DNA of 64,000 bases. Source: Triticum aestivum. Taxonomy: Eukaryota > Streptophyta > Magnoliopsida > Poales > Poaceae. Each line of letters begins with the position of its first letter. Within the stretch, counting starts at the first letter, position 1. The stretch covers positions 518,930,547 to 518,994,546 of the forward strand of contig NC_057795.1 of assembly GCF_018294505.1 (NCBI RefSeq), read 5' to 3'. The position numbers and the translations under genes were made by a program. Under the pieces are notes generated by a model. That model ran no database searches and was not told where the DNA came from. It worked only from the letters and a program-made list of their open reading frames with translations. Shown piece after piece: positions 46,910-59,100 of this stretch.

Positions 46910-48417
46910 TGATAACCCACAAGTATAGGGGATAGTTGTAGCCTCTTTCGATAAGTAAGAGTGTCGAACCCAACGAGGAGCTAAAGGTAGAACAAATACT
47001 CTCTCAAGTCCTATCGGCCACTGATACGACTCTACGCACGCTTGACGATCGCTTTACCTAGAACAAGTATGAAACTAGAAGTACTTTGTAGGTGTGATAG
47101 GATAGGTTTGCAAGACAATAAAGAGCATGTAAACAAAAGCTAGGGGCTGTTTAGATAAATAAGCAACTAAATTAGTAAAAGTAAAGAGCTTGTTGTCACG
47201 AGAAAGTTATTTGTCCCTAGGCAATCGATAACTAGACCGGTAATCATTGTTGCAATTCTATTTGAGGCAGAGGCATAAGCTAACATACTTTCTCTACTTG
47301 GATCATATGCACTTATGATTGGAACTCTAGCAAGCATCCGCAACTACTAAAGATCATTAAGGTAAAACACAACCATAGCAGTAAAGTATCAAGTCCCCTT
47401 TATCCCATACGCAAACAACCTACTTACTCGGGTCTGTGCTTCTGTCACTCACACCACCCACCATAAGCAAATCATAAACATATTACAAACCCTACAGCGG
47501 GGATCCCTCATGCTTGCGCGACACGGAGAGCACCATAGGACAACACCAATAATAAAACATGCAACTCAAACCAATCACGATCATCAATTAACCCATAGGA
47601 CAAAACGGATCTACTGAAACATCATAAGATAGCCATACATCATTGGGGAATAATATATAGCGTTGAGCACCATGTTTAAGTAGAGATTACAGCGGGTAAG
47701 AGAGAGGTTACACCGCTGCATAGAGGGAGGAAGAGTTGGTGGAGATGTTGGTGAAGATGGCGGCGGTGTTGGTGAAGATGGCAGCGCTCTTGCGCCACCG
47801 GAAGCAAGGGGGAGAGGGGCCCCCTTCTACTTCTTCTTCCTTGACCTCCTCCCTAGATGGGAGAAGGGTTTGCCCACTGTTCCTTGGCTCCCATGGCATG
47901 GGAGGGGCAAGAGCCCCTCTGAGATTGGATCTATCTCTCTGTTTCTGCGTTCTCTGATTCTACCCCTTCACTGTTTCCTTTATATCTGGAGATCCGTAAC
48001 TCCGATTGGGGTGAATCTTTCGCCCAGATCTTTCTCATAAAATTAGCTTTCTTGCGCCAAAAGAAGAATATAAAGCGCCTTACGGGTGGACCATGATGGT
48101 CAGGGGCGCGCCTGAGGGGGGGGGTAGGGTGCGCCCCCTACCTCGTGACCACTCCGGACACCGTTTCGCGTTGATTTCACTTCCCAAAAATCATAAATAT
48201 TCCAAAAAAATCTCTGTCCGTTTTTATCCCGTTTGGACTCCGTTTGATATTGGGTTTCTGCGAAACAAAAAACATGCAACAGACAGGAACTAGCACTAGG
48301 CACTGGATCAATATGTTAGTCCCAAAAATAATATAAAAAGTTGCCAAAAAGTATATGGAAGTTGTAGAATATTTGCATGGAATAATCAAAAATTATAGAT
48401 ACGACGGAGACGTATCA
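46910..48417 (-). repeat. Element C 5' LTR
   Basis: 1508 bp, the direct repeat of 40941-42473. The TATA-like GATATAAAGG lies on the minus strand near 47982. The G run is shorter here (about 48115-48124). Confidence 0.9.
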
Positions 48418-50022
48418 ATGACGCATATAGGAGGGGAGAGCTCGAGCTACCCATGCCCACCGTGGAGAGTGACTACCCAGTGATCCAATACGCGGATGAT
48501 ACGATCTTAGTGATGCCAGTTGATCAAGCGCAAGCGGAGACGATCAAGCACATCCTTCAGGACTATGCATCCTCCATAGGGTCACGCATCAACTTTCATA
48601 AATCGACGCTGATGACTGTAAACACGGCGGTGGACGCAACGGAACGACTGGCTGAGGTTTTTGGATGCAGGGTTGGCAAGATGTCGTTCACGTACCTTGG
48701 CATGCCGATGGGCACGGCTAAACCCACTATGTCTGACCTAATGCCGTTGGTAGTTTCAGTCGAGCGTAGATTGTCCACCGCGGCCTCGCTCTTGGACCTT
48801 GGGTCAAAACTCACCTTAGTCAACTCGGTGGTCACGCCCCTGGCGATTTATGCTATGTGCTCAATCAGACTGCCGCCGAAGATCCTGGAACACCTAGACA
48901 AGCTCTGGCGATACTGTCTCTAGGCGAAGGAAACAGATGATGTCCACAAAGCTGTGTCCATGGCGGCTTGGAATCTGGTCTGTCGCCCCAAAGAGAAGGG
49001 TGGGCTAGGGATAATTGATCTTCAAATTTAGAACCAAGGCATGCTGCTCAAGCAACTTCACAAATTTTACAACCAATGTGATGTGCCATGGGTTAACCTG
49101 ATTTGGTCCACATATTATGAGGGTTTGGTGCCCCATGCAGCTGATCTGTGCGGATCGTTTTGGTGGCGCGATATCCTACAGCTTACTCCAACATACAGAG
49201 GGGTTACGTCGGTGGAGGTGCATGATGGGAGCACAATTTTGTTTTGGAAAGATCTGTGGCACAACTACATCCTCAGTGATAGCCACCCCAGGTTGTTCTC
49301 TTTTGCTACTGACGAAGATGTCTCGGTGCAAGCGCTGCTGACAACACCGACACTTGGGCACAACTTCCAGTTGCCGCTCTCGGCGCAAGCTAGGGAAGAA
49401 TTGCGTGATCTTCAAGGCAGCATGGCCTCCACTGAGCTGACTGAAGCCCCCGACATCTGGAGATGCATCTGGGGGTCCACAGACTTCAATCCCAAAAAAA
49501 TACTATGATCAAATCTTTCGTGGGGTGGTGGCCGACGATGCGTTCAAATGGATCTGGAATTCAATATGCACTAATAAGTGGAGGGTTTTTGCATGGCTCC
49601 TTCTAGCGGACAGGCTGAATACCAGGAACATGCTGAAGAGGAGAGGTATGAAGCTGTGCGATGATGTGTACACTTGCCTCCTCTGTGATAACCCACCGGA
49701 AGAAACGGTTGAGCATCTTTTCTTCGATTGTGTCTTCAGTAGGGCGTGTTGGATGCAGCTGGGAATCGATTGGGTGCGCGATGGAAACATGCTCCAACTT
49801 GTGCATGAGGCAAAAGACAGGTGGGCAAACCCTATGTTTATGGAGATCTTCATCATTGCGGCCTGGAGCATTTGGAAGGAACGTAACAACAAGCATTTCA
49901 GAGGGGTGCTGCCTACAGTGGATGGCTGGCTTCTCAAGTTCAAGACCGATTTTCATATGATGAGACACAGAGTCAAGGAGGCTTTGGTGCCATTTGTGGA
50001 GAGTTTTGTCACTTGCATCTAG
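48418..50022 (+). pseudogene. LINE ORF2, C-terminal reverse transcriptase and zf-RVT domain
   Basis: It continues the RT after element C: RRGELELPMP, then the catalytic YADD (IQYADDTI, about 48486-48510), the thumb region with FTYLGMPMG, and a stop at 48920-48922. After further stops (49029-49031) and a shift near 49505 comes the zf-RVT domain (KWRVFAWLLLADRL, then CLLCDNPPEETVEHLFFDC). It ends at 50022. The RT catalytic residues are intact, but the frame is not. Confidence 0.88.
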
Positions 50023-50199
50023 TATACAAAACAGCTCACTCCTTCATATTGCATTTTGTCCACTCTTCTCCCTTCTCTATGGTGGTGAGGGCTTGACATA
50101 CCCATCCTAATGTAACACCAAAGAGTTTTACATTGTATTTGTTGAGTTAATTTAAAGTCAGTGGGGGGCTGCCCTCACTGTCGTGAGCTTTCAAAAAAC
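50023..50199 (+). other. LINE 3' UTR and A-rich tail
   Basis: A G-rich stretch (CAGTGGGGGGCTGCCC) lies near the end. The element finishes with CTTTCAAAAAAC, directly followed by the right TSD copy at 50200-50214. A short tail of this type is usual for plant L1 elements. Confidence 0.8.
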
Positions 50200-50214
50200 A
50201 CACATAGAAAACAG

Positions 50215-50540
50215 AATCTGTCAAAAATAGAACAGTCTGTAGTAATCTGTATCAAACATATACTTCTGCAATTCCACAAATCTAGGAAAACCTAAGAAAT
50301 TTGTGTACCAATCTATAGCAAAAATAATCAGATCAAAATCACGTTTCTGTGAATTATCAAAACTAATTTACTGGGTGCAGAAGTTTCTGATTTTCAGCAG
50401 GATCAACACAACTATCACCGTAAGCTATCCTAAAGGTCTTACTTGGCACTTTATGGAAACAAAAGCTATAAGCCATGATTACTACAGTAGCATAATCATG
50501 TGGACACACAAAAACAGTAAGGGTAAATATTGGGTTGTCT
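50215..50540 (-). repeat. Element B hairpin module, second half of copy 2
   Basis: It continues from 35622 across the LINE and matches 11182-11510 of element A (AATCTGTC, ACAGTCTGTAGTAATCTGTA, then CATGATTACTACAGTAGCAT). Confidence 0.7.
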
Positions 50541-50670
50541 CCCAACAAGCGCTTTTCTTTAATGCCTTTTTAGCTAGGCATGAAGATTTCAATGATGCTC
50601 ACATAAAAGATAAGAATTGAAACATAAAGAGAGCATCATGAAGCTTATTACTAACACATTTAAGTCTAAC

Positions 50671-51240
50671 TCACTTCCTATGCATAGGGATTTTTTGAAC
50701 AAACAACTTATGGGAACAATAATCAACTAGCATAGGAAGGCAAAACAAGCATAGCTTCAAGATTTTCAACACATAGAGAGGACTTGATATTATTGCAATT
50801 CCTACAAGCATATGTTCATCCCTCATAATAATTTTCAGTAGCATCATGAATGAATTCAACAATATAACCAGCACATAAGGCATTATTTTCATGATGCACA
50901 AGCATATATATTTTACTACTCTCCACAAAAGCAAACTTCTTCTTTACGGCATACGTATCATCACAATAATCATCATAAATAGGAGGCATGCTTTCATCAT
51001 AATAAATTTGCTCATCAAAACTTGGGGGACAAAAAATATCATCTTTATCAAACATAGCTTCCCCAAGCTTGTGGCTTTGCATATCATTAACAACATGGAT
51101 ATTCAAGAAATTCATACTAACAACATTGCAATCATGCTCATCATACAAAGATCTAGTACCAAACATTTTAATGCATTCTTATTCTAGCACTTGAGCACAA
51201 TTTTCCTTTCCATCATTCTCACAAAAGATATTAAAAAGAT
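50671..51240 (-). pseudogene. Acidic ORF of element B, broken
   Basis: The frame 51166-50816 (YDEHDCNVVSMNFLNIH, PPSFDEQIYYDESMPPIYD, FIHDATENYYEG) is better preserved than in element A. A frameshift near 50820 moves the rest (PLYV-like SSPLYVLKILKLCLF, then KIPMHRK) to another frame ending at 50671. The same unknown protein is encoded at 11574-12334. Confidence 0.7.
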
Positions 51241-51365
51241 GAAGCGTATGAGGCAAACTCAATTCCATTTTTTTGTAGTTTTATTTTATAAACTAAACTA
51301 GTGATAAAATAAGAAACTAAAAGATTCGATTGCAAGATCTAAAGACATACCTTCAAGCACTCACC

Positions 51366-51391
51366 TCCCCGGCAACGGCGCCAGAAAAGAG
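51366..51391 (-). promoter_or_regulatory. Element B primer-binding site
   Basis: Plus-strand CCCCGGCAACGGCGCCA is followed by GAAAAGAGCT before the LTR at 51394. It is tRNA-Asp type and a single copy, unlike element A. Confidence 0.8.
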
Positions 51392-51393
51392 CT

Positions 51394-53068
51394 TGATGTC
51401 TACTACACAACCTTCTTCTTATAGACGTTGTTGGGCCTCCAAGTGCAGAGGTTTGTAGGACAATAGCAAATTTCCCTCAAGTGGATGACCTAAGGTTTAT
51501 CAATCTGTTGGAGGCGTAGGGTGAAGATGGTCTCTCTCAAACAACCCTGCAACCAAATAACAAAGAGTCTCTTTTGTCCCCAACACACCCAATACAATGA
51601 TAAATTGTATAGGTGCACTAGTTCGGCGAAGAGATGGTGATACAAGTGGAATATGGATGGTAGATATAGGTTTTTTTAATCTGAAATTATAAAAACAGCA
51701 AGGCAATTAATGATAAAAGTGAGCACAAATGGTATTGCAATGCTAAGAAACAAGGCCTAAGGTTCATACTTTCACTAGTGCAAGTTCTCTCAACAATAAT
51801 AACATAATTAGATCATATAACTATCCCTCAACATGCAACAAAGAGTCACTCCAAAGTCACTAATAGCGGAGAACAAACTAAGAGATTATTGTAGTGTACG
51901 AAACCACCTCAAAGTTATCCTTTTTGATCGATCTATTCAAGAGTCCATAGTAAAATAACACGAAGCTATTCTTTCCGTTCGATCTATCATAGAGTTCGTA
52001 CTAGAATAACACCTTAAGACACAAATCAACCAAAACCCTAATGTCACCTAGATACTCCAATGTCACCTCAAGTACCAATGGGCATGATTATACGATATGC
52101 ATCACACAATCTCAGATTCATCTATTCAACCAACACAAAGTAATTCAAAGAGTGCCCCAAAGTTTCTATGGGAGAGTCAAGACAAAAACGTGTGCCAACC
52201 CCTATGCATAAGTTCATTGAACCCGCAAGTTGATCACTAAAACATACATCATGTAGAGCACGTGAATATCCCATTGTCACCACAAATAAGCACGGAAAGA
52301 CATACATCAAGTGTTCTCAAATCCTTAAAGACTCAAGCTCAATCCGATAAGATAACTTCAAAGGGAAAACTCAATCCATTACAAGAGAGTAGAGGGGGAG
52401 AAACATCATAAGATCCAACTATAATAGCAAAGCTCGCGATACATCAAGATCGTATGACATCAAGAACGAGAGAGAGAGAGAGAGAGAGAGATATCAAACA
52501 CATAGCTACCGGTACATACCCTCTGCCCTGAGGGTGAACTACTCCCTCCTCGTCATGGAGAGCGCCGAGATGAAGAAGATGGCCACCGGTGATGGATTCC
52601 CCCTCTAGCTGGGTGCCGGAACGGGCTCCAGAGAGGTTTTTGGTGGCTACAGAGGCTTGCGGCGGTGGAACTCCCAATCTATTGTGTTCCTCGATGTTTT
52701 TGGGGTATATGGATATATATATAGGCAAAAGAAGTCGGTCAGGGGAGCCATGAGGGGCCCACGAGGGTGGGGGCGTGCCTAGGGGGTAGGGCACGCCTCC
52801 CTGCCTCGTGGCTTCCTCGAAGCTTCCCTGACGTCTACTCCAAAAATAGCTCTCCCGAAGGTTTCATTCCGTTTGGACTCTGTTTGATATTCCTTTTCTG
52901 CGAAACACTGAAATAGGCAAAAAAAACAGCAATATGGGCTGGGCCTCTGGTTAATAGGTTAGTCCCAAAAATGATATAAAATTGTATAGTAAAGCCCATA
53001 AACATCCAAAACAGGTAATGTATTAGCTTGGAACAATCAAAAATTATAGATACGTTGGAGACATATCA
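51394..53068 (-). repeat. Element B 5' LTR
   Basis: 1675 bp, the direct repeat of 30791-32454. It contains a GA run at about 52469-52491, and on the minus strand a TATA-like stretch near 52707-52725. Confidence 0.9.
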
Positions 53069-53073
53069 GTATG

Positions 53074-54289
53074 TTATTGTTCATTTCATTTAGCAACTCT
53101 CTTTGAGATTTAGCAACTTGTTCTAACTGGGTTTGAACCATAAAAGCATGTTTTCCAACACCTCTAACATCACTTGTGATTCTAAATAGAAGTCACTCAA
53201 GCGAGCAATCATATCAGAATTATATTCCAATTGTTTCATAACATTTGCATTGAAGTGATCTTGTTTTCTAATGTAGTTTTCAAACTCATAAGGGCATTGG
53301 CTAGGGTGCATATTGTGAGGATTATCATTATCATTGAATTTCGTTAGAGAATTTACCTCTACCACATTAGGCAGTGGTGGTGTATTAAGCCCATGTATTT
53401 CTTCAATAGGAGGTAAATTTTTGACATCCTCAGCTTTAATACTGTTTTCCTTCATAGATTTCTTTGCCTCTTGCATATCTTTAGGATTGAGATATAATAT
53501 ACCCCTCTTCTTCAGAGTGGGTTTACGCGGTGGTTCAGGAAGAGTCCAATGATCATAATTTTTCAATATATTCTTGAATAATTCTGAAGCTTGCCCAATA
53601 GTTCATTCCCTGGAAACACAACCAACACAACTATCTAGGAAGTCCCTAGAAGCATCGGTTAGTCCATTATAGAAGATATCAAGTATTTCATTTTTCTTAA
53701 GAGGATGATCAGGCAAAGCATTAAGTAACTGGCAAAGCCTCCCCCAAGCTTGTGGGTGACTCTCTTCTTTAATTTTCACAAAGTTAAATATTTCCGGTAA
53801 GGCAGCTTGTTTCTTATGAGTAGGAAAATACTTTCCAGAGAAGTAATAAATCATATCCTAGGAACAACGCACACAACCAGGAGCAAGAGTATTGTACCAA
53901 GCTTTAGCATCACCCTTTAATGAGAACGGAAATAATTTGAGAATATAAGAATAGCGAGGTTTCTCATCATGAGTAAAAAGGGTGGCTATGTCATTCAACT
54001 TAGTAAGATGTGCCACAACAATTTCAGTTTCATAACCATGGAAAGGATCAGATTCAACCAAAGTAATTAACTCTGGGTTGACAGAGAATTTATAATCCTT
54101 ATCATTAATAAAGATAGGTGAGGTAGCAAACTTAGGATCATATTGTATTCTAGCATTCAGAGATTTTTCTTTATACTTGCATAATAATTTCTCTAGATCA
54201 TCTCTATCCTTACAAGCAAGAATATCTCTAGTTGTCTCCTCATTCATAACATAACCTTCCGGTACCTTAGGCAATTCATATCTAGGAAG
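53074..54289 (-). pseudogene. gag: Level-0 element gag, N-terminal half
   Basis: One minus-strand frame with stops at 53860-53858 and 53605-53603 and a frameshift near 53180. The retrotransposon Gag domain is clear (KLFPFSLKGDAKAWYNTL, YYFSGKYFP, AWGRLCQLLNALPDHPL, FLDSCVGC), as in Athila-clade Gag. The open frame appears to start at 54316 with a Met, but its first ten residues are translated from the CACTA end; authentic gag begins at about 54289 (RYELPKVPEGYV). The 3' half lies at 29557-30785, beyond element B. Confidence 0.88.
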
Positions 54290-55609
54290 CACTACAAGAA
54301 ATGTGCCAACTTGCAACCATCACTATTGGTCGCTGAAAGGCCGTTGTTTTTCATTTGCGACCTTTTTGTGACCAAAAACAGATGGTCAAAAGTTGACCGT
54401 CTTTAGTTGAAATTAAGGACCTTCTTTGCGATAAGGTCATTGAAAGCAACGACCAAAACAAAAGGTTGTTGATCCTACGACCTTCTGTTTTGGTCGCTAG
54501 CTATCTGCCCAGGCCACGTCGGATCCGATGTGGTAAGCTGACGTGGCAAAATTGCGACCAAATGAAAAGGTCAATGACAAGAATCAGTCGGTCCGATTAG
54601 GTGTCTATATGGGCCGAGCCCATTAATTCAGCCCATTTATATATTTTTTCTTGTTAATTCTGGTCGGCTTCATGGGCCAAGCCCAACATTGCAGAGTTTT
54701 TATTTTTGGGCCGTGGGCTTTTTGTCTCAACAGTTTCAGTTTTCTTTTTACTAGTTAGGTGGGTCCCCATTGTCAGATTCTGGTACTGAGTCCTAGCTGT
54801 CAGGGCCATATTCTTCATTTTCTAATTTGACATAAATAAATACCTAATATTCAAATTGGCACACAGAAAACACATGAAATACTTCAAATATTATCAACCA
54901 TATTCAGTACAGAGCTCCTGCTGTACAAATAACACGTAATAAGCTCTAACATACACGCTCCACAAGTTCAATAACTAGATACAACACTTTACAATCTCTA
55001 CAAGTGTTATGTTCTTCAGCATGGAGCTCTTCTTTCCACTGTGTGGAGGTGGATGATGTCCATGGTGTGCTTTAGATGCGCACATCTGTGACTTCTTGCC
55101 GTTGTTGCATCCATTCGCTCGATGATGGGGGTACCAATGCATCCAAGTAGAACAAAATCACCATCAGTAACCCGCAGCTTCAAGTACAAGCTAAGTATGT
55201 ATCAAGTGATAGTGAAAACAAGTTGAGAAAAACAATGTAAATATCTAGTTCATGTCATGCAGAGTTCAAACCGAATAAACCTATGCATACGAAGGTGAAA
55301 TATTACAAAGAAAGCACTCATCAGGTAGCAGTGCATACAAAATCTCTTTGTTAGCAGTAGAAAATACTTTCTGTGTTAGTAGTAGTAAAACTCATGCAGT
55401 ACCAAGTTAATGGCTTTTAGTCAGAAAAGCTAGAAGTGTCTCTTAAGAGAGACCAGAACTTAGAATTATGGCACATATCATATTCTGAACAGCATCAACA
55501 CCATGGTAGTAACAATTAACAGTAGTAGGACATCAATGGGGCACAACTTAGTTAGCTGGAGACGGACGGATGGATAGACAGACAATTACCTCCTCGAGGC
55601 AGGGGCGGG
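54290..55609. mobile_element. CACTA DNA transposon, one terminal part
   Basis: The terminus CACTACAAGAAATGTGCC begins at 54290, next to AAG (54287-54289) as one side of a 3-bp TSD. The first 300 bp hold subterminal repeats in both orientations (GGTCGCT, GACCAAAA, GCGACC, AAGGTC), as in CACTA elements. It inserted into the level-0 gag. The rest is hidden by Fatima-2 and the window end, so the transposase cannot be seen. The region 54830-55609 has no clear coding sequence. Confidence 0.82.
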
Positions 55610-56129
55610 TGAGGGAGTCCCGGATTAGGGGGTGTCCGGATAGCCGGACTACCATCATCAGCCGAACTATCATCGGCCGGACTATCATCATCGACCGGAC
55701 TCCAAGACTATGAAGATACAAGATTGAAGACTCCGTCCCGTGTCCGGATGGGACTTTCCTTGGCCTGGAAGGCAAGCTTGGCGATACGGATATGTGGATC
55801 TCCTACCATTGTAACCGACTCTATGTAACCCTAGCCCTCTCCGGTGTCTATATAAACCGGATGGCTCTAGTCCGTAGGACATAACAACAACAACCCTTAC
55901 AATCATACCATAGGCTAGCTTCTAGGGTTTAGCCTCCTTGATCTCGTGGTAGATCCACTCTTGTAAACATCCACAATATCAATATCAATCAAGCAGGACG
56001 TAGGGTTTTACCTCCATCAAGAGGGCCCGAACCTGGGTAAAACATCGTGTCCCTTGTCTCCTGTTACCATCCGCCTAGACGCACAGTTCGGGACCCCCTA
56101 CCCGAGATCCGTCGGTTTTGACACCGACA
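55610..56129 (+). repeat. Fatima-2 5' LTR
   Basis: 520 bp from TGAGGGAGTCCCGG to TTTTGACACCGACA, a match to both Fatima-1 LTRs in reverse. The TATA box TATATAAA is at 55849-55856. A degenerate duplication of CCGGACTATCATC-like units lies at about 55640-55700. Confidence 0.92.
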
Positions 56130-56130
56130 T

Positions 56131-56152
56131 TGGTGCTTTCATTTAGAGTTCC
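56131..56152 (+). promoter_or_regulatory. Fatima-2 primer-binding region
   Basis: TTGGTGCTTTCATTTAGAG follows the LTR directly. The gag ATG is about 25 bp further. Confidence 0.6.
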
Positions 56153-56176
56153 TCTGTGTCGTCACCGATAGGCTTG

Positions 56177-59100
56177 ATGGCCTCTTCAATCGACAATGAC
56201 GCAGTCCTGGGCGAGACTTTTCTCCCCGGACAGATCTTCGTATTCGGCGGCTTCGCACTGCGGGCCAACTCACTTGGACATCTGGAGCAGATCGAAAGCT
56301 ACGCCCCTGGCCGTCAGGTCAGGTTTGGAAGCCTAAATTTCATGGTCGATATCCGCGGAGACTTGATCTTCGACGGATCTGAGCCACAGCCGAGCATGTC
56401 GCGCTATCACGATGGGCACGACCTAAATCTGCCGCCGGACAGCACCTTGGAGGCCGCACACGAATCCGCTCCAACCCATAGTCCGGAGCCGATCACTCAG
56501 ATTGAGGACGGATGGCTAGACACCGCCTCGGGAGCTGCAACTTCTACGGCAATGGAGCCGAACACTTACCTTGTCCCGCATAAAGCTCATGACTCCGAGG
56601 TGCCGGACTCTCTGCCGGACTCCGAACCTCCTGCGCCCCTGCCAGTCGAATCTGATTGGGCGCCAATTATGGAATTCACCGCTGCGGACATCTTTCAGCA
56701 CTCACCCTTCGGCGATATCTTAAATTCGCTGAAGCATCTCTCGCAATCCGGAGAGCCCTGGCCGAACTACGGCCAGGATGGTTGGGATGCGGATGACGAA
56801 GAAATTCAGGGCCCACCCACCACCCACTTCGTAGCCACCATCGACGATCTAACCGACGTACTCGACTACGACTCCGAAGACATCGACGGTATGGACGACG
56901 ATGCCGGAGACTATCAAGAACTAGTGCCTACAGGACACTGGAAGACCACCTCGTCATACGACATATATATGGTGGACACCCCAAAAGATGGGGACGGCGA
57001 AGAAGCAATGGAGGCCGATTCCTTAAAGAAACAGCCCAAGCGCCGACATCAGCAACGCCGCTCTAAATCCCGCCACAGCAAGAATAGAGATTCCAGCACA
57101 GGAGATAATAACACCCCAGAAAGTGCTGAAGACAACCCCCTCCAGCACGATCCAGCGCAGGAGGAGGCAGAGGCAAGCCCTCATGAGAGGGCGGCAAACG
57201 AAGAGGTCGAGGATGATAATTACTTACCTCCCTCCGGAGACGAGGCAAGCCTCGACAACGACGAATTCGTCGTGCCTGAGGATCCCGTCGAACAAGAGCG
57301 TTTCAGACGTAGGCTACTGGCCACGGCAAACAGCCTAAAGAAAAAGCAGCAACAGCTTCAAGCTGATCAAGACCTACTGGCCGACAGATGGACCGAGGTC
57401 CTCGCGGCCGAAGAGTATGAACTCGAACGCCCCTTCAAAAGTTACCCAAAACGCAAGTTTCTCCCCCGACTAGAGGAGGAAGCGTACAAACCTGCATCAC
57501 CAGCGCACAATACGGCAGACCGACCACCTCGTGGCCGCGACAGAGAGGCATGCAAGCCCTCCACCAAAACCGTACCCCGGGATCGCTCAAAAAGCATGAA
57601 GCCACGGGGGAACGCGCCAGACTTGTGGGATACATTGGAGGACAAGGCAAGACAATCTAGATCTATCTATGGATCACGTGGGCGCCCCAAGACCCACGAC
57701 GAATACCGTCGCGCCAGATACAACTACTCCGGCCGGGCCGAAGACAGCAGACAACGCTCTCGCGAGCTACGTCGTGATATTGCTCAATACAGAGGCGCCG
57801 CACACCCACTATGCTTCACTGACGAAGTAATGGATCATCAAATCCCTGAAGGGTTTAAACCCGTTAATATCGAATCCTACGATGGCACAACAGACCCCGC
57901 GGTTTGGATTGAGGATTATCTCCTCCATATACATATGGCCCGCGGCGATGATCTTCACGCCATCAAATATCTCCCGCTCAAGCTTAAAGGACCAGCTCGG
58001 CATTGGCTTAACAGCCTGCCCGCAGAGTCAATTGGATGCTGGGAAGACCTGGAAGCCGCATTCCTCGAGAACTTCCAGGGCACGTATGTGCGACCACCGG
58101 ACACAGATGACCTAAGCCACATAATCCAGCAGCCAGACGAATCGGCGAGGCAATTCTGGACACGGTTCTTAACAAAGAAAAATCAAATCGTCGACTGTCC
58201 GGATGTAGAGGCCCTCGCGGCCTTCAAACATAACATCCGCGACGAGTGGCTGGCCCGGCACCTAGGACAGGAAAAGCCGAAATCCATGGCAGCCCTCACG
58301 TCACTCATGACCCGCTTCTGTGCGGGAGAGGATAGCTGGCTAGCTCGCAGCAACAACCTCAGCAAAAACGCTGGCAGTCCGGATACCAAGGACCGCAACG
58401 GCAGGTTGCGTCGAGACAAAAACAAACGCCGCATTAACGGCGACAACAATGAGGATACGACAGTCAACGCCGGATTCCGAGGCTCCAAGCCCGGTCAACG
58501 GAAGAAGCCATTCAAAAGAACCACTCCGGGCCCGTCCAATTTGGACCGAATACTCGACCGCTCCTGTCAAATACATGGAATCCCCGAAAAGCCAGCTAAC
58601 CACACCAATAGAGATTGTTGGGTATTCAAGCAAGCAGGCAAATTAATCGTCGAAAACAGTGACAAGGGGCTACACAGTGATGACGAGGAAGAGACCCGGC
58701 CGCCGAACAACAGAGGACAAAAGGGATTCCCCCCTCAAGTTCGGACGGTAAACATGATATACGCAACGCATATTCCCAAGAGGGAGCGGAAGCGTGCACT
58801 AAGGGACGTATACGCGATGGAGTCAGTCGCCCCTAAATTCAACCCATGGTCCTCTTGCCCGATCACTTTCGATCGAAGAGACCATCCGACCAGTACCCGC
58901 CATGGCGGATTCGCCGCATTGGTTTTAGACCCAATCGTCGATGGATTTCACCTCACAAGAGTCCTGATGGACGGCGGCAGTAGCCTGAACCTGCTTTATT
59001 AGGATACAGTGCGCAAGATGGGCATAGACCCTTCAAGGATTAAACCTACAAAGACAACCTTCAAAGGCGTCATACCAGGTGTCGAGGCCAGTTGTACAGG

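Larger units (their letters stand above)
40941..48417 (-). mobile_element. Element C: non-autonomous gypsy-type element inserted in the LINE ORF2
   Basis: The LTRs lie at 40941-42473 and 46910-48417. The flanks GTAAC (40936-40940) and ATGAC (48418-48422) look like a TSD with two transitions. Removing the element and one flank copy joins GAISN to AYRRGELELP in the ORF2 frame. The primer site (tRNA-Asp type) lies at 46880-46898 and the polypurine tract at 42474-42487, both giving minus orientation. The interior resembles A and B, but the LTR has a different U5 end. It carries a longer version of the acidic ORF. Confidence 0.88.
35623..50199 (+). mobile_element. Plant L1-type LINE (non-LTR retrotransposon), inserted in element B
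   Basis: It has a 15-bp TSD, an ORF1 with three zinc knuckles, an ORF2 with endonuclease, reverse transcriptase and a terminal zf-RVT domain, and a short A-rich tail (CAAAAAAC) at the 3' end. The start at 35623 lies about 90 bp before ORF1, so it is probably nearly full length. Element C (40941-48417) interrupts the reverse transcriptase. Several stops and frameshifts make it inactive. Confidence 0.92.
30791..53068 (-). mobile_element. Element B: second copy of the element-A family, inserted in the level-0 gag
   Basis: The LTRs lie at 30791-32454 and 51394-53068. The TSD is GTATG at 30786-30790 and 53069-53073. Removing the element restores one continuous gag coding region in the host element. 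The interior (32455-51393) matches element A but is itself interrupted by the LINE at 35623-50199. It is non-autonomous, with the same degraded acidic ORF near the primer site. Confidence 0.9.
16217..54289 (-). mobile_element. Level-0 Athila-clade gypsy element (Sabrina/WHAM-like), in three pieces
   Basis: The pieces are 16217-18389, 27454-30790 and 53069-54289; everything between them is inserted later. On the minus strand the order is gag, protease, an LTR-like promoter, a 337-aa ORF, a long 3' region, a polypurine tract and an LTR remnant. No RT, RNase H or integrase is present in the visible pieces, so it was probably non-autonomous. The 5' LTR and the start of gag lie beyond the CACTA, outside the window. 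The Gag sequence is of the wheat Athila-like type; the family name is tentative. Confidence 0.8.
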
